From Rahnella victoriana (lineage in GTDB: Bacteria > Pseudomonadota > Gammaproteobacteria > Enterobacterales > Enterobacteriaceae), in the NCBI RefSeq assembly GCF_004330295.1, contig NZ_SJOJ01000012.1:62001-126000 (forward strand): DNA of 64,000 bases, given 5' to 3'. The notes beneath the pieces were generated by a model that worked only from the letters and a program-made list of their open reading frames with translations, did not search any database and had not been told where the DNA came from. Made by a program: the position numbers and the translations under genes. Of this stretch, positions 1 to 8,582 are shown one piece after another; positions within the stretch are counted from its first letter, which is position 1, and each line of letters opens with the position of its first letter.

Positions 1-877
1 AGAGCGCACCATTCCTTATATTCTCGATAACAACGAAATATGGAAAGAAAACGAATGGCTGATCGATTTACATCATGATGCCAAACGCATGCCTTACGAT
101 CGTTTTGAATCGACCGCCTCCACCTTATTGCATGTTTCGTCTTATCTGGTGGAACAGGCGCATACCAATAATATTCAGCGGGAACTGCACAGAAAAGATC
201 TCGAACTCACCGATGAATTGCGCAAAAGAGTGGAAATAGAACGTTCATTACATGAGGCGGAATTTAAAGCCCTGTCTTATCAGATTAACCCGCACTTTTT
301 ATTTAACGTGTTAAATACCATCGGCCGTCTGGCCTATCTGGAAGATGCCCAGCGCACGGAAACCATGGTGCATGATTTCTCCGATATGATGCGTTATTTA
401 CTGCGTAAAAATAATCATGGGCTGATTACGCTGAGCCATGAAATTAATTATGTCACCAGTTATATGTCCATCCAGAAAGTCAGAATGAATGACCGGTTCG
501 ATTATCAGTGCGACATTCCCGAAAAGTATTTTGATGTCGTCTGCCCGTTTCTGATTTTGCAGCCGCTGGTGGAGAACTTTTTCAACTACGTCGTAGAGCC
601 GCGCGACACGCCCAGCCTGCTGCGCATCTGCGCCACGGACGACGGGCACGATGTCATTCTGGAGGTAACCGACAACGGCGACGGCATTTCTCAGGCCGAC
701 ATTGCCAGTATTTTATCCGGTGACGAAAACCGTCAGAAAGGCGGTATCGGCATTAATAATATAAAAAACCGGCTTCAGCTGTTATTTGGGGAAAGCTATG
801 GCCTGAATATATCCAGCGCCCATCAGCCACGAATGGGCACCACCATCACCCTGAAATTCCCGATGCTGCAAGCCTGA
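1..877 (+). CDS. Sensor histidine kinase, LytS/YesM family, 5' end missing
   Basis: The reading frame is open from base 2 and ends at 877, so the N-terminal sensory part lies outside the window. What remains is a short helical linker followed by a His_kinase domain. The phospho-acceptor motif [13 protein letters not shown] holds the acceptor His at about base 293. A HATPase domain follows with DNGDGI and [16 protein letters not shown]. In this family the kinase phosphorylates a partner regulator, here almost certainly the AraC-type regulator that starts 17 bases downstream. The location at the head of the microcompartment locus suggests it senses the diol or a related signal. Its sensor domain, possibly PocR-like, cannot be seen. 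An internal ATG at 89 is not the true start because homology-like sequence continues upstream. Confidence 0.85.
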   Translation, partial: ERTIPYILDNNEIWKENEWLIDLHHDAKRMPYDRFESTASTLLHVSSYLVEQAHTNNIQRELHRKDLELTDELRKRVEIERSLHEAEFKALSYQINPHFLFNVLNTIGRLAYLEDAQRTETMVHDFSDMMRYLLRKNNHGLITLSHEINYVTSYMSIQKVRMNDRFDYQCDIPEKYFDVVCPFLILQPLVENFFNYVVEPRDTPSLLRICATDDGHDVILEVTDNGDGISQADIASILSGDENRQKGGIGINNIKNRLQLLFGESYGLNISSAHQPRMGTTITLKFPMLQA

Positions 878-894
878 AAAACGGAGATCTGAGC

Positions 895-1932
895 ATGTAC
901 AATATTGTGATTGTTGAAGACGAACTCATTGAATCTGAATCTTTACGGCGGATTGTCTCTCAGTATGTCGATAATTCTGTGGTACATGAAGCCAATACCG
1001 GGAAAAAAGCCATCCAGCTGATCGACAATCTCGATCAAATCGACATGATGTTTGTCGATATTAATATTCCGCTGCCTAACGGCAATCAGGTGATTGAATA
1101 TCTGCGCCGTAATAGCGCCAGCACCAAAGTGATTGTCACCACCGCCAATGACGATTTTGATATCGTGCGCAGCATGCTCAATCTGAAAGTGGATGATTAT
1201 CTGCTCAAACCGGTGAAGAAAAGCACCCTGACCGACGCCATCAGGAAAACCCTCGATGTCAGCGACGTGGATATCGCCGCGTCACGCGCGCTGAAACAGA
1301 ACGTCGATACGATGATCGGGCAGTGCGACTATCCTCAGTGGCACAGGTTTCTGTTTGACGCCCTGGATGACGCCTGCGCCAGCGGCCGGTGCGAATTACT
1401 GACCGATGTGCTCGGCATCGTGCATCAGCATCTTCTGGCAACGGGGGAGAAAGGTCAGCCCGCCGCGCAAAAATTGACGGCGCTGATGCAGGAGATCAGC
1501 CAGTCCGGCGTTTCTGCCCGCTCCTATTACCGCATTATGTCTGCCCTGCTGAGCATCAGCGAAACCCTGTTCGACCATGCGCTGAAGCACTTCAGCGGCA
1601 CGATGAGTTTTATCGACCGCGCCCGCTTCCACATTGAGAAAAACATCCTCAATAATCTGACCCTCGACGAGATTGCCGCGCGATCTTTCGTCAGTTCCTG
1701 TTATCTCAGCCGGGCGTTTAAGAAAATGACCGGTGCCGGTTTCTCAAACTACATTGCCAGCCGCAAGTTAAGCGTTGCCAAATCGCTGTTGCAGTTCAGT
1801 GACCTGAAAATCAACACCATCGCGCTGGAATTGTCCTGGCAGGACGCCAACTATTTCTGCCGGATCTTTAAAAAAGAGACCGGTATGGCGCCGTCGGATT
1901 ACCGCAAAATCGTCGCGCCGGAAACCTGTTAA
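895..1932 (+). CDS. Response regulator, receiver plus AraC-type DNA-binding domain (YesN-like)
   Basis: 345 residues. The receiver domain occupies about residues 1-120, with the acidic pair E8/D9, the phosphorylation site D55 in FVDINIPLPNG and the conserved K105 in LLKPVK. A middle linker is followed by a C-terminal AraC pair of helix-turn-helices at about 245-340 (LDEIAARSFVSSCYLSRAFKK and the second FCRIFKKETGMAPSDYR segment). It lies 17 bases after the kinase gene with a good GGAG-type ribosome site, so the two form one operon. It is the obvious candidate activator of the BMC genes. The repeated 15-bp motif upstream of both BMC arms (1971-1985 and 15931-15945) is the likely target. Confidence 0.88.
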   Translation: MYNIVIVEDELIESESLRRIVSQYVDNSVVHEANTGKKAIQLIDNLDQIDMMFVDINIPLPNGNQVIEYLRRNSASTKVIVTTANDDFDIVRSMLNLKVDDYLLKPVKKSTLTDAIRKTLDVSDVDIAASRALKQNVDTMIGQCDYPQWHRFLFDALDDACASGRCELLTDVLGIVHQHLLATGEKGQPAAQKLTALMQEISQSGVSARSYYRIMSALLSISETLFDHALKHFSGTMSFIDRARFHIEKNILNNLTLDEIAARSFVSSCYLSRAFKKMTGAGFSNYIASRKLSVAKSLLQFSDLKINTIALELSWQDANYFCRIFKKETGMAPSDYRKIVAPETC

Positions 1933-1970
1933 GCCGCTGGCAGGTTAATTTTGTGCGCCGCCGTCGCGCG

Positions 1971-2004
1971 AGGGCAAAAAAGTCCACCCTGCCCGCAAGA
2001 TAAT
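1971..2004 (+). promoter_or_regulatory. Candidate response-regulator box and -10 element upstream of the AdoMet synthetase gene
   Basis: AGGGCAAAAAAGTCC sits at 1971-1985. A GATAAT hexamer (1999-2004, five of six matches to TATAAT) begins 13 bases after it. No recognisable -35 exists; where it should be there is only A-rich motif sequence. This is the layout expected of an activator that overlaps -35. The identical 15-mer occurs in reverse orientation at 15931-15945 ahead of the divergent BMC operon. Sequence identity is seen directly. Binding by the AraC-type response regulator is inference. Confidence 0.6.
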
Positions 2005-2066
2005 GTACGCCGCTTTCACCGGTCGCCCCCTACCATGGGGGAACCTTTGAACAATGTGGCACAGCT

Positions 2067-3212
2067 TTGGACGATATCCTTTTTACCTCTGAATCGGTTG
2101 CCGCCGGGCATCCGGACAAAATGGCCGACCAGATAGCGGATGCCATTCTGGATGCCTGTCTTTTGCAGGATCCGCAGGCCAGAGTGGCCTGTGAATGTCT
2201 GGTCAAAACCGGCATTGTCATTGTGGCGGGCGAAATCAGCACCACCGCCAGCGTCGATATCGAATCTGTTGTCCGCCAGACCGTGCGGGAAATCGGCTAT
2301 GACCATTCACGGCTGGGGTTTGATGGCGCGACCTGTGGCGTACTCAATATGCTGGGCAAACAGTCTGCCGATATTGCACAAGGCATTGGCGGCGCGGATC
2401 CTGAATCGTTGGGCGCGGGCGATCAGGGCATCACGTTCGGATATGCCTGCAACGAAACGCCGGAATACCTGCCCGCCACGCTGGTGTATGCGCACCGGCT
2501 GATGATGCGTCAGGCCGCGTTACGCCAGTCAGGACAGCTTCCCTTCCTGCGTCCTGACGCCAAAAGTCAGGTCACATTACGCTATCGCCAGCATCAGGTG
2601 ATCGCCGCTGATACGTTGGTCATTTCCACGCAGCATTGCCCGGAGATTTCCCTTACCGACCTGCGCGAAGCGGTGCTGGAAGAGATCATCAAACCGGTTA
2701 TGCCTGCCCGCTGGATCACGCCGCAAACCCGCTTTCTGATTAACCCCGCCGGACGCTTTGTCACCGGCGGTCCGGCAGCCGATTGCGGCCTGACCGGCAG
2801 AAAAATCATCGTGGATACCTACGGCGGCGCGGCACGTCAAGGCGGCGGTGCCTTTTCAGGTAAAGACCCGTCGAAAGTGGATCGCTGTGCGGCTTATGCG
2901 GCGCGTTATGTGGCGAAAAACATCGTCGCGGCCGGGCTGGCGGAACGCTGTGAAGTCCAGTTCGCCTGGGCCATCGGCCTGCCCCGTCCGGTTGCCATCC
3001 GTATCGATACCTTCGGCAGCAGTCCGCTGACAGAGCAACAACTTGTCCAGCGGGTTAACCGTCATTTTGATCTCAGCGTCGGCGGGATTATCGCCATGCT
3101 GGATTTACTTGTTCCCCGTTATCGTCAGACCGCCTGTTACGGCCACTTTGGTCGTGACATGTTCCCGTGGGAAAAAACCGACAAAGCCCCGGCACTGCGC
3201 GATAACGCCTAA
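2067..3212 (+). CDS. S-adenosylmethionine synthetase (MetK paralogue of the BMC locus)
   Basis: 381 residues, collinear with E. coli MetK (384). It makes S-adenosylmethionine from methionine and ATP. Conserved blocks seen: [79 protein letters not shown] and the C-terminal [13 protein letters not shown]. The only start that reproduces the family N-terminus is TTG at 2067, which leaves four residues before LFTSES exactly as in MetK. No in-frame ATG lies upstream and no clear ribosome site precedes it, so expression may be weak. Its place inside a glycyl-radical BMC locus suggests a dedicated AdoMet supply for the activase. It diverges from housekeeping MetK at many positions, so it is most likely a paralogue, though other copies are not visible here. 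Confidence 0.85.
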   Translation: MDDILFTSESVAAGHPDKMADQIADAILDACLLQDPQARVACECLVKTGIVIVAGEISTTASVDIESVVRQTVREIGYDHSRLGFDGATCGVLNMLGKQSADIAQGIGGADPESLGAGDQGITFGYACNETPEYLPATLVYAHRLMMRQAALRQSGQLPFLRPDAKSQVTLRYRQHQVIAADTLVISTQHCPEISLTDLREAVLEEIIKPVMPARWITPQTRFLINPAGRFVTGGPAADCGLTGRKIIVDTYGGAARQGGGAFSGKDPSKVDRCAAYAARYVAKNIVAAGLAERCEVQFAWAIGLPRPVAIRIDTFGSSPLTEQQLVQRVNRHFDLSVGGIIAMLDLLVPRYRQTACYGHFGRDMFPWEKTDKAPALRDNA

Positions 3213-3259
3213 ACAGTGCACGACGCACTTCACCATGAATCTGATAACAGGAGCGACTT

Positions 3260-3733
3260 ATGCCCGGACAAAGTTTGGGATTAATAGAAACCGTCGGTCT
3301 GGCCGCGGCGGTGGAAGCCGCAGATGCTGCGATGAAATCCGCACATGTCACGCTGGTCGGCTATGAACTGACGCTGGGCGGCGGCATGGTCACCGTCAAA
3401 CTGGAAGGCGAAGTCGGTGCCATCAATGCCGCCGTCGCGGCAGGTGTGCTGGCCGCCAGCAAGGTCAGTACCGTGGTGGCACACAAGGTGATTGCCCGCA
3501 CCGCGCAATACATCGAAAGCATGATTTATTCCGCAGACACGACAGGCCTCACCCCTGCGGAACCTGAGATTACGCCGCAGGAAAATCCGCACACCATCCC
3601 GGTGGTGAATGTGGAAGAAACACCGGATGTCTCCACATGTATGGATTTTCCTGAAGCCGCGAAACAGGAAGATGTACCGCCGGCTAGGGAGAACAAAAAA
3701 CCAAAGCCCCGTGGCGCTAACCATCGAAAATAA
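3260..3733 (+). CDS. BMC-H shell protein with a ~70-residue C-terminal tail
   Basis: 157 residues. Residues 5-88 form a single BMC domain (LGLIETVGLAAAVEAADAA, then VTLVGYELTLGGGMVTV, then GEVGAINAAVAAG). Such proteins form the hexagonal facets of the microcompartment shell. The rest is a proline- and acid-rich low-complexity tail with one Cys, ending in a basic KKPKPRGANHRK cluster. The tail is not part of a standard PduA/PduJ protein (about 90 residues) and is PduK-like only in having an extension. A GGAG ribosome site precedes the ATG. The gene follows the AdoMet synthetase by 47 bases and is probably cotranscribed with it. The tail might bind an enzyme or another shell face; this is unproven. 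Confidence 0.85.
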   Translation: MPGQSLGLIETVGLAAAVEAADAAMKSAHVTLVGYELTLGGGMVTVKLEGEVGAINAAVAAGVLAASKVSTVVAHKVIARTAQYIESMIYSADTTGLTPAEPEITPQENPHTIPVVNVEETPDVSTCMDFPEAAKQEDVPPARENKKPKPRGANHRK

Positions 3734-3749
3734 GCGTAACCCGCACCAT

Positions 3750-3784
3750 AAAAAACGGCGATGCACAGGCACCGCCGTTTTTTA
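3750..3784. terminator. Bidirectional intrinsic terminator between convergent BMC arms
   Basis: A stem AAAAACGGCG (3751-3760) pairs with CGCCGTTTTT across a 12-base loop. An A-run on one side and a T-run on the other make it a terminator in both directions. It separates the plus-strand shell gene (ends 3733) from the minus-strand aquaglyceroporin gene (ends 3800). Confidence 0.85.
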
Positions 3785-3799
3785 TTGGTTGAAAGAAAG

Positions 3800-4609
3800 C
3801 TACGGTTTGGCGACCTCCGCCACCGGCGCACTGCCCGGCAGGTTTTTACCGATACACAGGCGATACACCGCCGCCCCCAGACAGGCACCGATCACCGGCG
3901 CAATAACCGGGATCAGGAAGTAAGGAATGTCGCGGCCACCGGTCATGGCGATGTCGCCCCAGCCGGCAAAGAAGGTGAATAATTTCGGGCCAAAATCACG
4001 CGCCGGATTCATGGCAAACCCGGTCAGCGGGCCGGTCGAGGCACCGAGAACCGCCACCAGAATGCCTATCAGCAAGGGGCCGAGCGGGCCACGCGGCACG
4101 CCGTTACCGTCGTCTGTCAGCGCCATGATCAGCCCCATCAGAATCGACGTGATAACAATTTCAATAAATGCCGCCTGCCACACGCTGATCGCGGCTGACG
4201 GGTAGGTACTGAAAATGCTGGCCAGTTGCAGGCTTTCCGCACTGCCGCGCACCATGTGGTTGGCGGTTTCAAAATTGATAAACAGGTTGTGGTAGAACAT
4301 GTACGCCAGCAGCGCGCCGCCGAATGCACCGGCCACCTGCGCAATAATGTAAGGCACCACCTTGCGCGCGGGGAAACGGGCGAACAGCCACAAGGCGATG
4401 GTGATCGCCGGGTTCAGATGTGCGCCGGAAATCCCGGCGGTGAGATAAACAGCCAGCGAGATCCCCAGCCCCCAGACAATGCAGATTTCCCACAGGCCGA
4501 AACTGGCTCCGGCCACTTTCACTGCACAGAGACAACTGATGCCGAAAAACAAAAATAAGCCGGTACCGAGAAATTCTGCAATGCACTGCGTCTTTACTGA
4601 ATCATGCAT
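3800..4609 (-). CDS. pduF: Aquaglyceroporin (GlpF/PduF-like MIP channel)
   Basis: 269 residues and about six membrane segments. It has the two half-helix NPA motifs of the MIP family: SGAHLNPAIT (N66) and GFAMNPARDFGPK. The Asp after NPAR marks glycerol/diol-conducting channels rather than strict water channels. It should let 1,2-propanediol or glycerol cross the inner membrane. It is the last gene of the minus-strand BMC operon, 55 bases after the activase gene, as expected for a Pdu-type diffusion facilitator. The gene name is by function and context; glpF would be the alternative if it sat with glycerol genes. Confidence 0.88.
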   Translation of the reverse strand: MHDSVKTQCIAEFLGTGLFLFFGISCLCAVKVAGASFGLWEICIVWGLGISLAVYLTAGISGAHLNPAITIALWLFARFPARKVVPYIIAQVAGAFGGALLAYMFYHNLFINFETANHMVRGSAESLQLASIFSTYPSAAISVWQAAFIEIVITSILMGLIMALTDDGNGVPRGPLGPLLIGILVAVLGASTGPLTGFAMNPARDFGPKLFTFFAGWGDIAMTGGRDIPYFLIPVIAPVIGACLGAAVYRLCIGKNLPGSAPVAEVAKP

Positions 4610-4664
4610 ACAACGACCCTTTTGTGATTATTGTTATACGAGGCTGGATGTCCTGACCGGAAAC

Positions 4665-5582
4665 TCAGCCGCCGATATGGCAATGAAAACCTGATGACTC
4701 GACTTCTTTTTTTAATATTTCAATTTTTGATTCCGCAATACTTTCTGCCTCACCCATCGGATAAATACGCCCGAGCAGGCCATATTTATTTTCACCAAAA
4801 GCGTGATAAGGCAATAAATGCAGGGTATCGACATTGGACATCAGCCGCGCAAATTCCGCGATATGGTGAATTTCTTCCGTATTATCGTTAACGCCGGGGA
4901 TCACCGGAATACGCACAATCACTTTGGTCAGAAACGAAATACGCAATAAATTTTCCAGGATCAGGCTGTTATCCACCCCGGTATTGGCGAAATGCACCGC
5001 CGGATTGACCGCCTTGATATCCGTCAGCGCCAGATCGACATAAGGGAACACATCCGCAATCACCTCAGGCGTGGTGAAGCCGGTGGTTTCCATTGCGGTA
5101 TGCCAGCCCTTCTCCTTGCAGGCTTTCAGCAGTTCACGGGCGAACACCGGCTGCGCCAGCGGTTCCCCGCCGGAAAGCGTGATGCCGCCACCGGAACGCC
5201 GGTACAGGTTTTCTTCTTTTTGTAATTCGCGCATGACTTCCGCCACCGTCATGCGTTTGCCTTTCATTTCCAGCGCCTGCGTCGGGCACACCTGCGTACA
5301 TTCGCCGCACTGAATACACCGCTCGCGATCTATAAAGAACGCGTTGCTGACCGATAATGCCTGGTGTTTACACACCTCAAGACATTTACCGCAACGAATA
5401 CACTCACTTTTCTTAAACAATAATTCCGGCTGCGGACGTTGCGATTCCGGATTACTGCACCATTTGCATGATAGCGGGCAGCCTTTAAAAAAAGGAATGG
5501 TGCGGATCCCCGGTCCGTCGTGCAAAGAATAGCGCTGGATATTAAACAGCACGCCTTCAGTTTGGTAATCGACTTTATTCAT
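4665..5582 (-). CDS. Glycyl radical enzyme activase (radical SAM)
   Basis: 305 residues. The radical-SAM cluster motif C35-x3-C39-x2-C42 lies in FFKGCPLSCKWCSNPE. Next come two ferredoxin-like 4Fe-4S motifs, C61/64/67/71 and C89/92/95/99, typical of non-PFL activases. GGGITLSGGEP is the AdoMet-binding GGE motif. It cleaves S-adenosylmethionine and abstracts hydrogen from the active-site glycine of the dehydratase encoded just upstream. The 77-base gap to the dehydratase gene contains a strong hairpin with a T-run, which should keep activase levels well below dehydratase levels. Confidence 0.92.
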   Translation of the reverse strand: MNKVDYQTEGVLFNIQRYSLHDGPGIRTIPFFKGCPLSCKWCSNPESQRPQPELLFKKSECIRCGKCLEVCKHQALSVSNAFFIDRERCIQCGECTQVCPTQALEMKGKRMTVAEVMRELQKEENLYRRSGGGITLSGGEPLAQPVFARELLKACKEKGWHTAMETTGFTTPEVIADVFPYVDLALTDIKAVNPAVHFANTGVDNSLILENLLRISFLTKVIVRIPVIPGVNDNTEEIHHIAEFARLMSNVDTLHLLPYHAFGENKYGLLGRIYPMGEAESIAESKIEILKKEVESSGFHCHIGG

Positions 5583-5619
5583 ACTTGACCCGCCATCCGC
5601 GCCACAGGTTATTTAAAAA

Positions 5620-5647
5620 ACGGGCTATGTATTGCTACATAGCCCGT
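5620..5647 (-). terminator. Intercistronic hairpin with T-run between dehydratase and activase genes
   Basis: A perfect 12-bp stem (ACGGGCTATGTA, 5620-5631, with its complement at 5636-5647) and a 4-base loop. On the minus strand it is followed by TTTTTT. It has full terminator form but lies inside the operon, 13 bases after the dehydratase stop. It probably works as a leaky terminator or 3' stabiliser that sets the enzyme-to-activase ratio. Confidence 0.75.
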
Positions 5648-5659
5648 GAAGGTTGCTGA

Positions 5660-8206
5660 TCAGAATTGTTGTTCTGTCCGGCTGATAATGTCGTCCTGCA
5701 CTTCTTTCGCCAGCACCACAAACTGCGCACTGTAACCGGCGACGCGCACGACCAGATCCTGATGTTGCTGAGGATTGTTCTGCGCTTCGATCAGCGTTTT
5801 GCGGTCGATGACATTGAACTGGACATGCATCCCTTTCTTATCAAAGTAGTTACGCACCAGACCGCTGAAATGACGCAGCCCCTGTTCTCCGGCCAGTGAA
5901 GACGGCAGGAATTTCTGGTTGTAGAGTGTGCCGTTGGAGGCAATAAAGTGATCGAGTTTGGCCACCGAGTTAGCTGCCGCCGTTGGCCCCTGCGTATCCT
6001 TGCCCTGACGCGGCGATACCCCGTCGGCCAGCGGTTCTTTCGCCATGCGACCGTCCGGCAGTGCAGCCACGTCTTTACCAAACAGCACGTTGGCCGATAC
6101 CGGATAGATCCCGGCCTGGAACTGACCGCCGCGCGGGTTGGTGTATTTTTCGACTTCCTGGCAGTAAATCAGCGCGCACTGACGCGCCACCAGATCCACT
6201 TCGTCGATGTCATTACCAAAGCACGGTGAGTTTTCCAGAATGTGGCGAATCTCTTCGAAACGGGAGTTATTCCCTGCCGGAGCCGCAGAGTTACCGCTGG
6301 CCAGCTGACGGTACACTTCATTTTTGATGGCGGCCGGATCCAGAGAACCATGCTGTTCGATGATGCGTTTCACCATCTCATGAATTTCCTGTTCTCCCAG
6401 CGATGACTTGCCGCCTGCCGCGTGAGGTGCGCTGCCAATGGCATGACCGAAGTTGGCGTCCAGCGCGCTTTTCAGTTCAGTGAGAGACAGTTTGCGATCT
6501 TCAAACACTTGTTTCTGGATGGCGTAAACGGAATCCCCGGTGTCAGCAATACCAAAGGCCTGCGGGCCAGTGAAGTTGTAGATCGCGCCGCCTTCCTGTA
6601 ACGATTTACCGCGACCGATACAGTCATCCACCAGCGCGGAAAGGAACGGTAATGGGCAACGTTCGCCGTGGGCGATATCGACACTGTTACAGGCTTCCAC
6701 CAGCTGATGAACAAAATGCGCCATCTGTTTTTTGAAGGCCGCAAAGAAATCATCAATGCTGGCGTATCCGGTCATTTCGCCGGTCACCGGCCCTAACTGT
6801 TTGTTGCCCGCGCGGCCATTGTTAAGGGTGATTTCCAGCACTTTCGCCACGTTGAAGAAAGCAGCATCGTGCCAGCCTTCCGTACGGTGCGGGGCCTGAG
6901 GTTCCACGCAGCCGATGATGCAGTAATCACGGGCGTCGTGCAGCGAGACGCCACGGTTTTGCAACGCCGGAATAATCACTTCGTCGTTGTACATCGCCGG
7001 AACGCCCAGCCCCATACGCACCAGTTCACAGGCGCGGAACAGGAATTCATCCGGTGTGCCCTGCCAGACGCGGATGGAGAATGACGGCTGCGGCAGGCGC
7101 ACATGCGCGGTGGCTTCCATGCACATATAGGTCAGCGGGTTGGTGGCATCGCGGCCATCTTCGGTCTGACCGCCGACGCACAGGTTCTGGAACACCGCGT
7201 AACCGGCAAACGCCTGCGCGGAGATTTCATCGCGGGTTTTGTTGATGTCGTTAAGCTTGATCCAGCAGCAGTCCACCAGTTCCTGAGCAAACTCCTGAGA
7301 AATGCCGGTATCGGCGGCCAGATACGGATACATGTACTGGTCGAAACGTCCCGGTGAAATAGAGTGACCGCTGGATTCAATCTGCAACATGCTTTGCAGG
7401 AACCAGAAGGTCTGACAGGCTTCCCAGAAGGTGCTGGCACCGTTTTCCGGCACACGGTGACAGTTTTGGGCAATCTGTTCCAGCTCGCGTTTACGCACCG
7501 GATTGCTTTCCAGCTGCGCCAGCCGCGTGGCTTCCTGCGCGTAGCGGTGGGCAAAGTTGATGGCCGCCTGGTAGCTGATAATCACGGCGTTATAGAATTG
7601 CTCTTTTTTAATATATCCCGGCTCTGAACGATCCAGATTGTCCAGTTCGTGCGTCACCAGATTAATAATGCCGCGAAAACCGATTTTCAGGATTTTGCCG
7701 TAATCCACACTGACATGCCCGACACCGCCATAGAAATAGTTGCCGACGGTAAACACGCCGCTGGCCATACTTTCTTTGGTGCCTTCTGACATATAAGACG
7801 CCGCCAGCGAACTGGTGGTTTTACCCGGCCAGTATTTAAACGCTTCGTGCAGATCGTCAGCGGTTTTTTTTGCGATAATAAACGGGTCCGCCACCCGGTG
7901 CTCCATGGTATTAAATTCTTTTTCGACCCAGTCGTAAGAGAATTCAGGGCATATTTCGGTGGAGCGCGGATTAATGGTCACGGCACCGACAATCAGTTCG
8001 TCAGGACGAATGGTGACCGGCAGCTCATTAAATATTTTTTCGACCACGCGCGCCCGGCGCATAATAGCGGGCAGTTGTTCGTTTTCTTTATAAGCCTGCG
8101 TCGCTAATACTGCGCGCTCAGATTCCACATAAGGTTTCGCATGCAGGATCATATTTTTGAGTCTTACAACACGTTCGGTCGGATTAGAAAAGCCTTTCTC
8201 TAACAT
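5660..8206 (-). CDS. Glycyl radical diol dehydratase (probable B12-independent 1,2-propanediol dehydratase)
   Basis: 848 residues, the signature enzyme of the compartment. It dehydrates 1,2-propanediol to propionaldehyde (or glycerol to 3-hydroxypropionaldehyde) by a radical mechanism. The glycyl radical is G824 in VVRVAGYSAQF, 24 residues from the end. The thiyl Cys is C433 in IIGCVEPQAPH, with E435 and D447 (GWHD). H164, H281 and S282 are also present. These positions equal, as I recall them, the active-site numbering of Clostridium butyricum glycerol dehydratase. The protein is about 61 residues longer, all inserted between D447 and the glycyl loop. The GWHD motif argues against choline TMA-lyase. 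PduP, PduL and alcohol dehydrogenase neighbours favour propanediol over glycerol, but the sequence alone does not settle it. Confidence 0.9.
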   Translation of the reverse strand: MLEKGFSNPTERVVRLKNMILHAKPYVESERAVLATQAYKENEQLPAIMRRARVVEKIFNELPVTIRPDELIVGAVTINPRSTEICPEFSYDWVEKEFNTMEHRVADPFIIAKKTADDLHEAFKYWPGKTTSSLAASYMSEGTKESMASGVFTVGNYFYGGVGHVSVDYGKILKIGFRGIINLVTHELDNLDRSEPGYIKKEQFYNAVIISYQAAINFAHRYAQEATRLAQLESNPVRKRELEQIAQNCHRVPENGASTFWEACQTFWFLQSMLQIESSGHSISPGRFDQYMYPYLAADTGISQEFAQELVDCCWIKLNDINKTRDEISAQAFAGYAVFQNLCVGGQTEDGRDATNPLTYMCMEATAHVRLPQPSFSIRVWQGTPDEFLFRACELVRMGLGVPAMYNDEVIIPALQNRGVSLHDARDYCIIGCVEPQAPHRTEGWHDAAFFNVAKVLEITLNNGRAGNKQLGPVTGEMTGYASIDDFFAAFKKQMAHFVHQLVEACNSVDIAHGERCPLPFLSALVDDCIGRGKSLQEGGAIYNFTGPQAFGIADTGDSVYAIQKQVFEDRKLSLTELKSALDANFGHAIGSAPHAAGGKSSLGEQEIHEMVKRIIEQHGSLDPAAIKNEVYRQLASGNSAAPAGNNSRFEEIRHILENSPCFGNDIDEVDLVARQCALIYCQEVEKYTNPRGGQFQAGIYPVSANVLFGKDVAALPDGRMAKEPLADGVSPRQGKDTQGPTAAANSVAKLDHFIASNGTLYNQKFLPSSLAGEQGLRHFSGLVRNYFDKKGMHVQFNVIDRKTLIEAQNNPQQHQDLVVRVAGYSAQFVVLAKEVQDDIISRTEQQF

Positions 8207-8267
8207 AGAATAACTCCCGAAATTTATGATTTCACCTTGCGGCAGTAATCGTTTTATCTGCGGATAA

Positions 8268-8573
8268 TCAGAAAGCGCTATTATTATTGTCGTCTTCTAT
8301 TATTCGCATGGCTTCATTCACGGCGGCAACTTCGCCAAATATGGCCAGCGTCGTGATATGTTGCGGACAACTGCCGAATATTTCCGAGACCACCACATTG
8401 GCACTTTTACTGGCGGCATCGGCATAGAAATAGAGATCCGGCACCGGCAACATAATCATGCCAATGGCATCGATACGGATAAGATCAAGCCGTGAACGGA
8501 ATTCCCCGGGCATCCTGCGTTTTATCATTGCCACGATGTCCGGCGTTGGTGCGTTAATGATGCGTTTTTTCAT
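8268..8573 (-). CDS. grpU: GrpU-type BMC-H shell protein, candidate Fe-S binder
   Basis: 101 residues with a single divergent BMC domain. It carries a GSCPQH segment (C69, P70, H72) where ordinary BMC-H proteins have no Cys. GrpU from a Pectobacterium glycyl-radical BMC is known to bind an iron-sulfur cluster at the hexamer pore through one Cys per subunit. This protein looks like that family. It may carry electrons or clusters across the shell, for example to the activase. It sits between the aldehyde dehydrogenase gene (9 bases upstream) and the dehydratase gene (61 bases downstream). The assignment is from memory of the family; the exact ligand motif should be checked. Confidence 0.75.
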   Translation of the reverse strand: MKKRIINAPTPDIVAMIKRRMPGEFRSRLDLIRIDAIGMIMLPVPDLYFYADAASKSANVVVSEIFGSCPQHITTLAIFGEVAAVNEAMRIIEDDNNNSAF

Positions 8574-8582
8574 CGCCGCCCC

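Noticed and set aside
1936-1960. Sigma-54 promoter TGGCA...TTGTGC upstream of the AdoMet synthetase gene
   Set aside because: The GG-to-GC spacing is 14 bases instead of 10, so it does not fit a -24/-12 promoter.
5660-8206. Choline trimethylamine-lyase (CutC)
   Set aside because: The residue pattern after the catalytic Cys is GCVEP...GWHD with D447 and H164/H281/S282, which fits diol/glycerol dehydratases. As I recall, CutC has Thr and Tyr residues at the corresponding sites. The PduP/PduL/PduB neighbours also fit diols.
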